Source: Doryteuthis pealeii (lineage: Eukaryota > Mollusca > Cephalopoda > Myopsida > Loliginidae). Taken from it: a stretch of DNA of 64,000 nucleotides. The stretch is taken from positions 83,912,878-83,976,877 of the forward strand of contig CM042152.1 of assembly GCA_023376005.1 (NCBI GenBank). Direction: 5' to 3'. Position 1 is the stretch's first letter, and the number at the start of each line of letters is the position of its first letter. The notes beneath the pieces are model-generated. The model saw only the letters and a list, made by a program, of their open reading frames with translations, was not told the DNA's origin and searched no databases. Position numbers and translations under genes: made by a program. Below, piece after piece: positions 1-10,735 of the stretch.

Positions 1-282
1 TTTTAAATAAATTTATTCTTAATGGATAATCAGTTTTGTTTATAAACATGTTTTTCTATTTAAGCCATAGATGGAACCCTAAAATGTACTACCACTCCAG
101 GTTAGATTGGTTGGGTTTTACGGTATATCAACCCATTTGGTTATTTTATGCCAAATACTTCTATTAGTAATTTGGTATTCAAAAATGTTTAATGCCGACA
201 AAGTTTTGAAATAAATTCGTTTTTAATGGATAATCAGTTTTGTTTATAAACATGTTTTTCTATTTAACCCATTTGCCTCACA
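1..282 (+). repeat. Fragments of the 600-bp unclassified repeat (family 4)
   Basis: Two direct copies of a leader (AATGGATAATCAGTTTTGTT and following bases) start near 21 and 225, about 204 bp apart. Between them is the phrase ACGGTATATCAACCCA, which matches the start of the fuller copy at 22470-23068. No coding potential is visible. The left end is cut by the window edge, so the copy may continue outside. Confidence 0.6.
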
Positions 283-688
283 ATCCTTACATTTGACTCA
301 CAATCTACGAAAATCTTACATTTGACTCACAATCTGAAAATCTTACATTTGACTCAATCTACGAAAATCTTACATTTGACTCAAATCTAGAAAATCTTAC
401 ATTTGACAATCTACGAAAATCTTACATTTGAAATACTGAAAATCTTACATTTGACTCAAATCTACGAAAATCTTACATTTGACTCACAATCTACGAAAAT
501 CTTACATTTGACTCACAATCTATGAAAATCTTACATTTGACTCACAATCTATGAAAATCTTACATTTGACTCACAATCTATGAAAATCTTACATTTGACT
601 CACAATCTATGAAAATCTTACATTTGACTCACAATCTATGAAAATCTTACATTTGACTCACAATCTATGAAAATCTTACATTTGACTC
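283..688. repeat. 29-bp minisatellite
   Basis: Roughly 14-15 head-to-tail copies of a 29-bp unit built on CTTACATTTGACTCACAATC plus TATGAAAAT. The last six or so copies are near-identical. The earlier ones carry small deletions (for example near 345-440) and a TACG variant instead of TATG. The array looks freshly amplified at its right side. Confidence 0.9.
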
Positions 689-784
689 AAAACAGCCAAT
701 GTTATTGCATTTAAAATCCTGCAATGTGTCTTGTATATCACTAAGAAATAAAAAGGATTATATAATATATAGTGTGGTTATGGG

Positions 785-1012
785 ATGGTTTAGCCCTGTT
801 GGTAGAGCGTCGGACTAGGAACCACAAGGTTCCAGGTTTGATACTGGCCTTCACCAACACAGCATATGAGTAGCACAGTGATCTGTGCAGTAAAGTGAGA
901 TGATGGTAGGTGTTGCGCTCCACCTCAAACACCAAAATCAATCTCCTTGGTCTAGCACTAGTGAAAAGGGGATATACTCCCTCACTGTCTGGCTGATACT
1001 AACTTTAGGCCA
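785..1012 (+). repeat. tRNA-derived SINE, family 1 (copy S1)
   Basis: The head resembles a tRNA: a box A region around 790-812 (TAGCCCTGTTGGTAGAGCG) and a box B-like TTTGATACTGG at about 837. The conserved body follows (GAGTAGCACAG, then TCTCCTTGGTCTAGCACTAG, then GACTCCCTC). The tail reads ACTTTAGGCC. In this family RNA polymerase III would start upstream of box A and LINE machinery would supply retrotransposition in trans; that is inference from SINE biology. Twelve copies occur in this window. Confidence 0.85.
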
Positions 1013-2929
1013 ACTAATTTGCATACTGCTTTTAAGAAAACCGAGTTTGATAAATAATTACTTTGTGGTATTGATCTCCAATCTTTTTTATTCTTGAATG
1101 TATTAAAATCAATCCTTTGAATGAATTTATACAGAAACCAATTAAAATATAATTAATAATTTTTATATGCATTCTTATTTAAATTCGTTCGTATTTCTAA
1201 TTTAATATATAAAAATATATTAGGGACTGGAATTTTATATATCAATTTTTCATAGCAAAAATACTAAATTAAAGTTTTGAAATAAAATAACTAATGCATT
1301 ATAAAATTCCTTAATTATTAAATCAATACTGAAAATTTCATTAAAATCGGATAATTACCTGATTTTTGGTAATTTTTTTGCAAACGCGAATTTTACAATA
1401 AAATTGTAAACAAGCACTTAAAAACATCGAAAACGAGGCTGAATGGCTCGTCGAAATTGACCAAAACAAATACTTTTAAATCTATTAAAAATAAACTGCA
1501 TATGTAATGATATTTTTCTTTTTTTAATTATGGTTATTATGTTACTACTTATCGATTTAGACAAAGTTTGACCTTAAATAATAGATTTAATTATTTCTAA
1601 TTCGCTTTTAAAATTCCTAGCAGACGACAAAATCGCCTATCCCTACAATATACACAATTCCCTAAGATAGGCATAAAATAACCCCACACGGATTGGCTCG
1701 AATAATCAAAAAGTTTCGTCCAAGTTGACCTTTTATTTTTGTACTCAAATCATAAAGGGCTTGGAATTATCAATTCAGTGCACTGACCAGTGTCCAATCT
1801 CTTGACACAGGCCAAGACAATTGGCATTGAATCAAAAGTTAGTCATGCGGTAAACAATCTCCTAATAGTTAGGATTTGGATTTTAAGGAGATTCGATAGA
1901 ATATCACATAAAGGGCAGTGGAATAGCTTGGAGGGATTTTTTTGTATCATTATTAAAAAGAGAAATAAAAGTGACATTTTACACTGATGCACAAAAGTTT
2001 GGCTACAAATAGATCTTCATTGATGGACATTTAAGATGCAGAAAAATGCTAAGTGCAAAGAATTAGGTTGTTAGGTATCTATATAAAAATGTACAGTGAT
2101 GGGATACCTTTATAACTTGGTATATCAATTGACCTTTTGGTTAATGCTCTACAGAGAGAGACAGAGACAGACAGACAGAGAGAGACAGAGAGAGACAGAG
2201 ACACAATTCTATGCAGAATCAGTTTGGGTTTTTTTTTTCTAAGAATTTTCTCTATTTGGGTCGGATACGATTAAGAAGGACACTATATATTTTGAACTAT
2301 GGGCACTTTTCGTCATGGGAGATAAAAAAAATTTTTAATTTAAAACAATTTCCAAAAATAAGGGAACTGTCCAATTTTAATGAAATGTTGACCACTTTAT
2401 CCAATTCAGAATGCGAGGGTAGGTGATATTTGTTCAGTTAGCTAATTTTTACATTTCTAGAAAGATCACATCCCGAAACGTCAAAAAATTTTATAGCATG
2501 TTTTTTTGTTTTTCGTAGTTTTAAAACAATATTTTTCTATGAATTAATGCAAAAAAAAAGTTATTTCCCAATTCAATTGGCCTATTTTATTCACTTAAAA
2601 ATTTAATCGTGAATTTTAAACGTCTGGAAGGTGGCATGTTGAACTCGTTATTTTTACCATAGATAAAGTTTTATTTATTCTAATTAAAGATGTATGTTAA
2701 AATGTGCAATCTTGCACAACATATTTTCTGAGATCATGTATGAAAAAAGACTAACGATTGTATTTCGTTTACGGATCACTAAACGTATTGAAAAGTTCTC
2801 CCTTTATGACACCATAAAATTTTACTGTATGGGCTACCATAGATTTTTTACTCATAAGCAGAAATATACTACTCCTTTATGTCACGTTAATGCATTTATC
2901 TCCCTCACACACACACACACACACACACG
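1013..2929. other. A+T-rich stretch without recognisable gene
   Basis: No gene is supported. Bases 1165-1225 resemble the 3' part of the Helitron-like element at 17991-18584 (ATGCATTCTTATTTA and TTTCTAATTTAATATAT). An (AGAC)n/(AGAG)n microsatellite lies at 2152-2203 and (CA)n at 2905-2928. Open frames of 65-84 codons at 1790-1987, 2211-2426 and 2694-2948 have no recognisable domain and run through low-complexity DNA. Confidence 0.6.
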
Positions 2930-2930
2930 T

Positions 2931-3302
2931 AGTATAGTAAGAATTTGAAAAAAAACCCACAGGTTTCAATAAAATAAGTGGTACGTTTATTAACAGACGA
3001 AACAGTGTTTCGATCTGTTAAGTAGATCTTCTTCAGGGCTTTTGTTGATATAAGGAAGAGTAAAAAAATTATCACAGAATAACGAGAAAAACTGCGATAG
3101 TCCTTGTTTATCAATCTGTTCAAAACAAGAACTATTGCAGTTTTTCTCGTTATTCTGTCATAATTTTTTTACTTTTCCTTATATCAACAAATGCCCTGAA
3201 GAAGATCTACTTAACAGATCGAAACACTGCAGCGTCGGCTAATAAACTTGACACTCATTTTATTTAAACCTGTGTTTTTTTTTTCAAATTTCTAACTATA
3301 CT
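2931..3302. repeat. Foldback element with hammerhead-like arms
   Basis: A long imperfect palindrome. The left arm 2931-3109 pairs with the right arm 3123-3302 around a short spacer near 3116. Each arm carries a hammerhead-ribozyme-like core, on the minus strand near 3000-3036 and on the plus strand at 3193-3239. The element sits between a (CA)n and a (TA)n microsatellite. Known context: hammerhead ribozymes are found in the terminal repeats of Penelope-like retroelements and in retrozymes. Membership of this element is inferred. Confidence 0.85.
3193..3239 (+). ncRNA. Hammerhead-ribozyme-like motif (near-canonical)
   Basis: In order: GCC (stem I, 3193-3195), core CTGAAGA (3196-3202), one extra A, GATCT / 7-nt loop / AGATC (stem II, 3204-3220), GAA (3221-3223), a self-complementary 12-mer ACACTGCAGCGT as stem III with one A-C mismatch, C at 3236 completing the cleavage triplet GUC, then GGC (3237-3239) pairing with the first GCC. 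It differs from the canonical core by the extra A before stem II and a short stem I. Cleavage activity is unknown. The inverted partner at 3000-3036 keeps the core and stem II but has lost stem III and stem I pairing. Confidence 0.65.
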
Positions 3303-3331
3303 ACATATCGTCGGATTCACTTCCATCTCTT

Positions 3332-3365
<34 letters not shown>

Positions 3366-3369
<4 letters not shown>

Positions 3370-3613
3370 TAAAGTCGTCGGGGCGGCCTAATGTCAGTAC
3401 CAGCCAATCAGCGAGGGAGTCTATCCCCTTTTCACTAGCGCTAGACCAAGGAGATTGTTTCAGCGTCTGAGGTGGAGCGCCACACCTAACATCAGCTCCT
3501 TATTTTACCGCACAGATCCCTGTGCTACTCATACGCTGAGTTTGCGAGGGCCGGTATCGAACTAAGAACCTTGCGGTTTCTAGCCGAACGCTCTACCGAC
3601 TGAGCTAACCCGA
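3366..3613 (-). repeat. tRNA-derived SINE, family 1 (copy S2)
   Basis: Full-length minus-strand copy directly after a (TA)n run. The tRNA-like head is at the right end (complement of CTCTACCGACTGAGCTAA), the body in the middle, and the tail complement GTAAAGTCGTCGGGGCGGCC at the left. The TAAG-type repeat at the tail end is characteristic of the family here. Confidence 0.88.
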
Positions 3614-4113
3614 TATATTATATATAACTATAACTTTTCTAGAAAATGTTATTAGTACATCATCGCAGAAATCTTTATTAAACTATTCGATATAAGTACC
3701 AAGATAAATGATAAAAAAAAAAAAAATTAAAAAAAAGGTTAAAAATATAGTTTAGCAAAGTCACACCCAGGAAAATCCGATGTTATAAGAGCTAAATCGG
3801 TTTTGATAAATACGGATTAAGCTATTTACTTAATTTCAGACCGTATAAGCTACTTTAAAAGCTAAAATCCAGGAAAAATAAAAGTTAAATACTTCAAACG
3901 TTTTTAAAATAAACAAGATTAGATTTTAAATTGGAGAAGTGTTTAAGAAATGCAAATGTACACAACAAAGTATGACATCACACAGCGTTGTGTAGAATCT
4001 TTAAAGACCCTGACTCTAAAAATAGGTTTCCATCTTGTACACAATGTCGTGACGTCATACTTTTGTATATTTCTTTGCTTTCCTGAACGCAAATAAACAA
4101 ATTCTTATTAACA
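3614..4113. other. Non-coding stretch with a small foldback
   Basis: No gene seen. Bases 3948-3990 and 4045-4080 form an inverted pair (arms share TACACAA, AGTATGAC and TCAC blocks). The rest is A/T-rich with homopolymer runs at 3713-3737. Confidence 0.55.
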
Positions 4114-4505
4114 CTAGTACAAAATAAAAAATCACCCTCCGGGCGATGTAAAAATAGATTTTTGAAACATATTGCCTGAGGGGTGGGAGTAAAAAATTCA
4201 ATGTCATCGAGTTTGTACTCTAAGTAAGTAAAATCATCAAATTCATTAAAGGATTAAAAAATAAAACAATTTAAAATGTAAACTTTAAATATGTATTAAA
4301 ATAAAACAAACTATATATAGATATATAATACCAGTCATGTATTTATTAAAACTTGTTTTAAAAAACAATGAGGACTGTCTAATGTTGCATGTTCAAATTT
4401 TGAGTGTATTTATTCTATGTTATGAGAATTTTGGGAAATGTGACGTAAGCAGTGACGTAATTTTTGTTAGACAAAAACCGGAAGCGGATCTCCATTATTA
4501 ATAGA
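4114..4505 (-). mobile_element. Non-autonomous Helitron-like element, type A (copy A1)
   Basis: Read on the minus strand it begins TCTATTAATAATGGAGATCC at 4505 and ends CTAG at 4114, followed by T. About 13 nt upstream of the CTAG end is a hairpin ATCGCCC / GGA / GGGTGAT with one G-T pair. A 5' TC, a 3' hairpin close to CTRR and insertion between A and T are the diagnostic traits of Helitrons. No Rep/helicase gene is present, so it would depend on an autonomous partner. Three other type A copies are in the window (23548, 27027, 53161). Confidence 0.75.
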
Positions 4506-5028
4506 AGTATCACATTTAAATCACTAAGGTTGCTCAATTTCGTGCACCTGCTGATAAAGAGGACAAACAAGAAATTCTAAAAATCAACTAAAATAAACGA
4601 TCCGATTTTAATAAAACTTTCGGTATATGAAGTAAGAAAAACTTTTATTGTAAATAAATGTTTACTCTAAATTGAAAAGGCTAATTATTTTCTTTTTTTT
4701 TAAAACACAAACTGAATTGTTCTTAGCAATTCACGCACGTATGAAAAGTCCGTAATTTGAGCATACCTATAAATGAATAAATAAATAACGTAAATAATAC
4801 TCTTTAATCACTTCGTGTATTCGATGTTGTTAATATGCTTCGGCAGTTGTATTCTACGGCTTTCTCAGACGTGACTGTTTATGACATGTTTTTTTTGTTT
4901 TTTTTTGTTTTTTTTTTTAGGAAAAAAAAAAAAGAATCAATTAAAAAAAAAATCCCTGTAAGCAGTAATACTTATATACATGGGTAAAAAAAAAGAACAA
5001 TTTCCTCGTAAATTCCTACCATAAAATA
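4506..5028. other. A+T-rich stretch without recognisable gene
   Basis: Homopolymer A and T runs around 4888-4950 and no recognisable coding or structured feature. Confidence 0.5.
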
Positions 5029-5230
5029 AACTGAACCCTCATTTTATGTTCGTGTTTTTGCAATAAATGTTTTATTTTTCTTGCACCCGTTATTTTACAA
5101 TACTAAATATATTCTTTATTTGTTAAAGAATAAAGAATCAAGAAAATATATTTAGTATTGTAAAATAACGGGTGCAAGAAAAATAAAACATTTATTGCAA
5201 AAACACGGACATAAAACGAAGGTTCAGTTT
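5029..5230. repeat. Foldback (palindromic) element
   Basis: Two arms of about 95 bp, 5029-5122 and 5134-5230, are near-perfect inverted repeats. Both contain GTTTTTGCAATAAATG, CTTGCACCCG and ACTAAATATATT or their complements. Unlike the foldback at 2931-3302 it has no hammerhead core. Confidence 0.85.
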
Positions 5231-5560
5231 TTAATTAAGTATTGCTTTAAAAAAATAAACAAAAACCCAAATTATTATACATTTAATGTTGAAAAATATT
5301 TTTTAAACTAAGTTTAATTGAAATTATACATTGCAATACTAACACAAACAACTGTCTCAATAGTAGATTCAATAATCAATTTCAATGGTTAATTAAATCT
5401 ATAGTAATTTTTTTTTGTTTATTTTTTTTAAGCAATACGTAATTAAAAACAACCTTAATCCCCTAAAACCGTAACCCAATTCGCAAAATGTTAATTCATA
5501 GACTGTAGTTAAACTGTCATTGGGAACCACCAAAAAACTTTCAGTTTTAATTTTCCAACC
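5226..5560. repeat. Foldback-derived repeat, first copy
   Basis: Bases 5226-5266 and 5403-5452 are inverted copies of each other (GCAATAC, TTAATTAAAAAC). Bases 5281-5339 reappear inverted at 6535-6597, and 5430-5545 reappear directly at 6618-6735 (AACCTTAATCCCCTAAAACC onward). This is one unit of a locally duplicated foldback family. Confidence 0.75.
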
Positions 5561-5779
5561 TAAATCAGAAGTCAGCCCGATTTAGAATTTTTTTTTTCTT
5601 ATTTACGAGACATAAGTTTCAAAATATAAGACGTCCTAAATAATCAGAATATCGATTTTTTTCATATATATTTTTTTTACATGTTCCATCATTGAATTAT
5701 CTTCCTAAAAATGCAAAAATTCATTTTCTTGCACCAAAAAAAATTACGAAGAAACCCGTATGGGGATGAATGCGCTAAA

Positions 5780-5950
5780 CAAAAACTAACGATTTCTCTG
5801 AATGTTTGAGATGAGGCTTGATTATTAGTATTATCTGCGTTATTCGGACTATTGTCCCCATCTCCATTGTTATTTGTACAACGTTTCGGCCGATATGCCC
5901 TCCGGCCTTCAGGTATTTCTTGTCGGACTCTGGAACCTTCTTTTCGTAAA
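5780..5950 (-). repeat. Hammerhead-like repeat (degenerate)
   Basis: On the minus strand: CCTGAAG, then a perfect 5-bp stem GGCCG/CGGCC with a 10-nt loop, then GAAACGTTGTA (core 5885-5912). The core lacks the usual GA after CTGAA. About 30 nt further is a second hairpin, GGAC / AATA / GTCC, followed by GAA. The same two-hairpin order recurs at 39745-39900 and 42916-43190, which argues for one repeat family. Confidence 0.5.
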
Positions 5951-6139
5951 GCCATCACGGAATTTTGAACCTAACCCTTTATTTAGTCCACGGAAAAATA
6001 ATAAGCCTTTTCAATTTAGAGTAAAAATTTATTTAGAATTAAAGTTCTGTTATTACTTCAAATACCGAAAGTAATATTAAAATCGGATAGTTTATTTAAA
6101 TTGATTTTTAAAAGAATTTTTGTGATCCCCCTTATCAGC

Positions 6140-6218
6140 AAGAAAAACAGTTAATTCAAAGCTCAAATTATCCGATTGGAAAAAATTAATGTTATCTTGA
6201 AAAATAAGTAAAACAGTC

Positions 6219-6249
<31 letters not shown>

Positions 6250-6270
6250 GGGTCGATTTCTTTGATTTTT
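6140..6270. repeat. Dispersed repeat shared with 37815-37935
   Basis: Both loci contain ACAGTTAATTCAAAG, TCAAATTATCC, TGTTATCTTGAAAAATAAGT and a T-run followed by ACAACAG. No coding potential; element class unknown. Confidence 0.65.
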
Positions 6271-6414
6271 TTTTTTTTTAGCAGAATTCTGTATTCATGG
6301 TTCTTTTACTGAAATATCCCGTATAGAAACTTATAAAAATGTTGATATGATTATTCAGACTTATCAGTAAAAAAAAATTAAAAATCCTTTTTTATCGGTT
6401 CATCGGAAAGTTTT

Positions 6415-6735
6415 TTGGTGGTACCCAATGATAGTTTAACTACAGTCTATGAATTAACATTTTGCGAATTGGGTTACGGTTTTAGGGGATTAAGGTTGTT
6501 TTTATTTACGTATGTCTCAATTAATTTCAATGGTTAAGTATTGCAATGTATAATTTCAATTAAACTTAGTTTAAAAAATATTTTCAACATTAAATGTATA
6601 GTAATTTGGTTTTTTTTAAGCAATACGTAATTAAAAACAACCTTAATCCCCTAAAACCGTAACCCAATTCGCAAAATGTTAATTCATAGACTGTAGTTAA
6701 ACTATCATTGGGTACCACCAAAACACTTTCCGTGT
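6415..6735. repeat. Foldback-derived repeat, second copy
   Basis: The arms 6415-6515 and 6620-6724 are inverted repeats (GGTACCCAATGATAGTTTAA and complement) centred near 6566. The right arm is a direct copy of 5430-5545. The 107-codon open frame at 6590-6913 runs through this arm and is not a gene. Confidence 0.8.
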
Positions 6736-7623
6736 TAATTTTCCTACCTAAATCAGAAGTCAACCCTTTAACATTACTTGCATTTACTGCGACGGTAAAA
6801 TAAGCATAAAAGTATTTGTTTACGAATACCGGCAAAATAAGCCTAAAAGCAAGTTTGTTTATTCGACCAGGACCGGCAGAGTAGCCTATTCGAATTTTTA
6901 AAAAAATTCTCAATGTAATTAACGTATTAAGTTATTTCTTCCTGAGAGTTTCATATTTACTAAAAGTATTAATCCCAGTTGAGGAATTAAAAATATATAC
7001 ATTAGACTTCATTTCATATTCCACTAACATCTGTCCGGTGGACTACGGTAAAAATGTACGCCTCTGAATTCACAGTAATTGTAGACAATGCAGTTTTAAT
7101 TGCTGTGACAGTCAACAAGAAAAAGCCGTACAACGGCTAAGTCTGTAAAAAGCGTGTTATTTACACAGCGACGAATACCTGTATGGATTTCAATGTGAAG
7201 GAGTTCAACGTACTCGAAAGAATAAATGAAAAAGACTTACTCTGATGTGAAAGTATAAGCACGTTGACATTGTTTAGAGAAAGGTATTCCTTCGGCATTG
7301 CTCGGCTAAATGAACAAGCCCCGGGCAAATTTGAGAATCCACTGTTGATGAGTCTATGTTGTCTTATTCAGTTGTGCCTTCTGGCTACTGACTTCTTTTT
7401 CTGGCGGGAACTGAGCTTTATATTCGGCAGTGGATGATACGAAATAGATTAGATCGATCACGCAGTGACGATTAGGCAAATGTGTTAGTAATTAATTACA
7501 GTGTAAAACTAATTTCCATGCCCGTCTTTACGCTCAGAGAATTAATTCACAACGTCCCAAGTTCAGTGGGCTCGGACCAGACATTGGCTATTTTTGAACA
7601 TTAGTGTAACAGGACATGTGCAT
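6736..7623. other. Apparently unique stretch, no gene recognised
   Basis: More base-balanced than its surroundings (for example 7020-7460), but I see no long frame, RNA or repeat in it. Confidence 0.4.
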
Positions 7624-8070
7624 TAGGGTAGGTCGACTTTTCACTTTTCTTTAAAACCAAATTCTCTCAAACAGCGAACGTTGTGTGTTGGTATAATGAA
7701 TACTGATACCATAAACTAGATCTCTGACTTGTAGGCTTGTTTAAGGAAATAGCATCAAAGATCGTCTAAAAATGCACCAAAATTACTCGTTTTCCGACAT
7801 TTAGTCTAGAAATCGGGTAGAAAATTTAGCAATTTCAATATTTAAAACAGAAAAGATTGCCATTTTAAACGAAACGAATAAAATATTATAACTAGAATTC
7901 AAATTGAAAATATACCCCCCCCATCACTACTGACACCCCCAATATGCTGTTTTCCCCCTAATAATTAAGCTATAACAGTAATAACATTTTAAAAGATTGT
8001 CTTCATTTGAGGAAAAAGATTTCAAAGTTTTTAAAGAAAAATATTTTGTGTGGTAATTCTTTGTTAAATT
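7624..8070 (-). mobile_element. TA-flanked inverted-repeat MITE (copy M1, truncated)
   Basis: Starts TAGGGTAGGTCGA at 7624. It matches the reverse complement of the elements at 13653-14145 and 14367-14869 (ATTCTCTCAAACAG, TGGTATAATGAATACTGA, the C-run near 7915). The far inverted repeat is missing; similarity fades after about 8070. Confidence 0.7.
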
Positions 8071-9774
8071 AAAATTCTTTTAAATGAAAAATATAGATAC
8101 CGTTAATGACTGATCAAACTTTCCTAAGTGGGAAAAATAGCATTTTCCATTTTCATTGTTAAAACAAAATTGAAACCCCAACCCCCAAACAATGAATTCT
8201 TGTTGATATTTACAAAAACGTAATATATTTTTTCGTTCCAAACACGAAGCTTCTAAAAAAGGTACATTACCTTTTATAAGGAAAGACGTTAAACTTGAAA
8301 TGTCCAGATGCTAGCATTTAGAACCGGCTAAATAGCCTATTCGAAAAAATCTTTAAAAAAATACCCAATGATTTCTAGAAGTGTTTTTTTTTTTTTTTTT
8401 TTTACTGAAATGTATAATTTTATGGCCATTTCAGTAAAATTTCACTTTATAACCCGATTTTAAGACCAGACCCTTCAAAAATGCCTATTTTGGATGCAAA
8501 AAGACACCAACATATTTTTTTGTATATGGAAATATAAGACCGTCGAGATAAAACATACTATTCTAAACAAGGACTTACATTCTATCTCTTTAAAGAAATT
8601 ACATTCAGTTCTGATCTGGCCGTGTAGAAAACATCCATAATCAAATCTTTAATTGCTAAAATTTTGTCGCTAAAGTTGAATAAATATCAAATACATGACA
8701 TTTATAATTCAATCATTAGAAGAAGAAAAAGTTCAAGTCAAACAGCGTTTATTCATTTCATTTAGTTTGATACGGACATCTATTAATACTCCTCCAAAGT
8801 GGGTTTTTTTTTTACCTTGTGCTGTAAAGGTGTCAAAAGTCTAATAAATATTAAATTACTAGACAAAACATGAATCGTTAGGTCACCCATTGCGCTCTGG
8901 ATAGAAAATTGGGATTAGGGAAAAGTGAGTTTGCAAAGCGAATTAAATTAAAAAAAAAAAAAAAAAAAAAAATACTGCCAGAGAATTTGAATAAAAAAAC
9001 ATTAAAATCATTTTGTAAGATTTCTAAGAAATGGAACGTTTAACCTAATTTAAGCTATGGGCTAGCTAATATGAAACTTAATATACAAATATATTTCGCA
9101 CTCTCCAAATCACTCTTTACGCTCACAGAGAAGGCAACATATATAACGAGGAGGTGATCAAGATATACATAGAGAGCGGGAAAGTGATAGGAAGAATGTC
9201 TGGTAAGAGACGGGTCATGTCATTTTTTTTTTTTTTTACTTAATTGCAAATTATGACTAGTTAGAACCAATTAAAATGGATTTTTTTTTCAAACAACTCA
9301 ATCCTAAAAAGTAAGGAATAATTTAGTACAACTTTCGTGTCATTAAACTAAACAGTAAAAGAGCCTTTAGGAGACAAATATTGATTCGCTCAGCTTTAGT
9401 ATAATAGATTTCCAACAGAATTATAAGAGGTTATGAATGGATTCCTGGTGAAATTCTGTCACAAGTCTGTCCATTTGTAGGGTTTATAATTTTAACAAAT
9501 TTACAATGTTCAATTCTAATGTCCACAAAACGGCCAATTTAGTTCACTGTGAAATACCAGCGCTACAAACAGCGGGAAAAATTGACATCCTAATCAGAGG
9601 CAAGGAGCTGGAAAACACTAATAGGATCACGTATGACAGACGCTAACTAATCCGACAAAGAAAGACTCCTAACAGACTATTTGTAAAAAATAAAAAATAA
9701 AATTAGTTTTAATTCAGTAAGGGGGGGTGGGGGTGATGGTAGATATTTGCATATGACGTACTGTAGGACATCAA
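8071..9774. other. A+T-rich stretch without recognisable gene
   Basis: Homopolymer A/T runs at 8384-8403, 8947-8970 and 9223-9237; a G-run at 9721-9727. No coding or structured feature recognised. Confidence 0.45.
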
Positions 9775-9975
9775 ATCTGACGTGTCAAAATTACCCCCAC
9801 CCCATATTTAAAACAATGCAACTTGAATAAAAGGTTAATAGTATCTTCAAAATCTTTGGACCATCCAAAAGAAACATTTTTTTTTAAATCCTGATTAAAA
9901 AAATAAAAAAAATAATGAACGAAAACAATGTTTACATTTTCACACCATTAAACCAATTGAAATTTACCGTAGAGG
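9775..9975. repeat. Dispersed repeat shared with 37495-37730
   Basis: The two loci share ATAAAAGGTTAATA, CATTCAAAAGAA-like sequence, AATGTTTACATTTT and TTAATTGAAATTTA blocks at the same spacing. Nature unknown. Confidence 0.6.
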
Positions 9976-10620
9976 AGGAATGAAATTTAATAATAAAAAA
10001 ACCTACATGTGTCATATTACACAGCATTTGCACCGGGTGGGGGGAAATAACTGTGCCCGAGTGCCAAGCCTCCAATCAGCACTTACCTCCCTCGCGCCTA
10101 ACAGGGGAATAAGGACTGTATTGCCCGGTACCTTGGGCAGCTCTAAATGGGAATGACAACAGAACTAAATACTTTATCCCCTGACCCACTGGAGTTTCGA
10201 TCTCTGCAGGATATCCCATCATATACGAAGCACAAAATATGTGCTTAAAATCCAAATCATTCGAAAGAGAACATTTTAAGTAGGATAAAGCCATAGAGCG
10301 AAAGAGGCATTTTGGTGTAAGTAGGCTGCGCAAGAAGAGAATGCCAGGTTTATTTTTGAATGGATCGGTCAGCGAGTGAACCTAGCTAAATAGATCCATG
10401 TAGTGGTATGACCAGCTTTGTTACACCCCCCAAACTAAACTTATATGCCGAGTCGTGATGACACACTCATGTACTTCACTTCTTACTTTTTTAATAAAGA
10501 ATTTGGAGTGAGTACATGAGTGTGCTCACTTCAAATATTGGGATATCCCATCACATTTCGATTTCCAGGGGAACCAAATAATTCACAACCCACGATGGGC
10601 GTCTCATTGTGCTGTAAAAA
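9976..10620. other. Non-coding stretch
   Basis: Nothing recognised apart from a repeated phrase GGATATCCCATCA at about 10208 and 10541, both followed within 40 bp by further similar bases. This is possibly an old local duplication. Confidence 0.4.
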
Positions 10621-10636
10621 TGTGTGTGGGCGGACG

Positions 10637-10735
10637 TCTCCTCGTGGTGCAATGGTTAGCGAGCTAGTCTTGCAGATTCATTGCTACCTAGTTTGGTCCT
10701 CATTGGATGCTCCGTACTGCAAGCCTTGTGCCAGA
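10637..10735 (+). repeat. tRNA-like repeat head
   Basis: CGTGGTGCAATGGTTAGCGA resembles the D-arm/box A of a tRNA and is matched by CGTGGTTTAATGGTTAGCAA at 39370. The T-arm half is weak, so this is a decayed SINE head and not a tRNA gene. Confidence 0.5.

Noticed and set aside
283..688. CRISPR array
   Set aside because: Direct repeats without unique spacers, in a eukaryotic context; it is a plain minisatellite.
6590..6913. 107-codon minus-strand open frame
   Set aside because: Runs through one arm of a foldback repeat; no domain, no conservation between the two copies of the arm.
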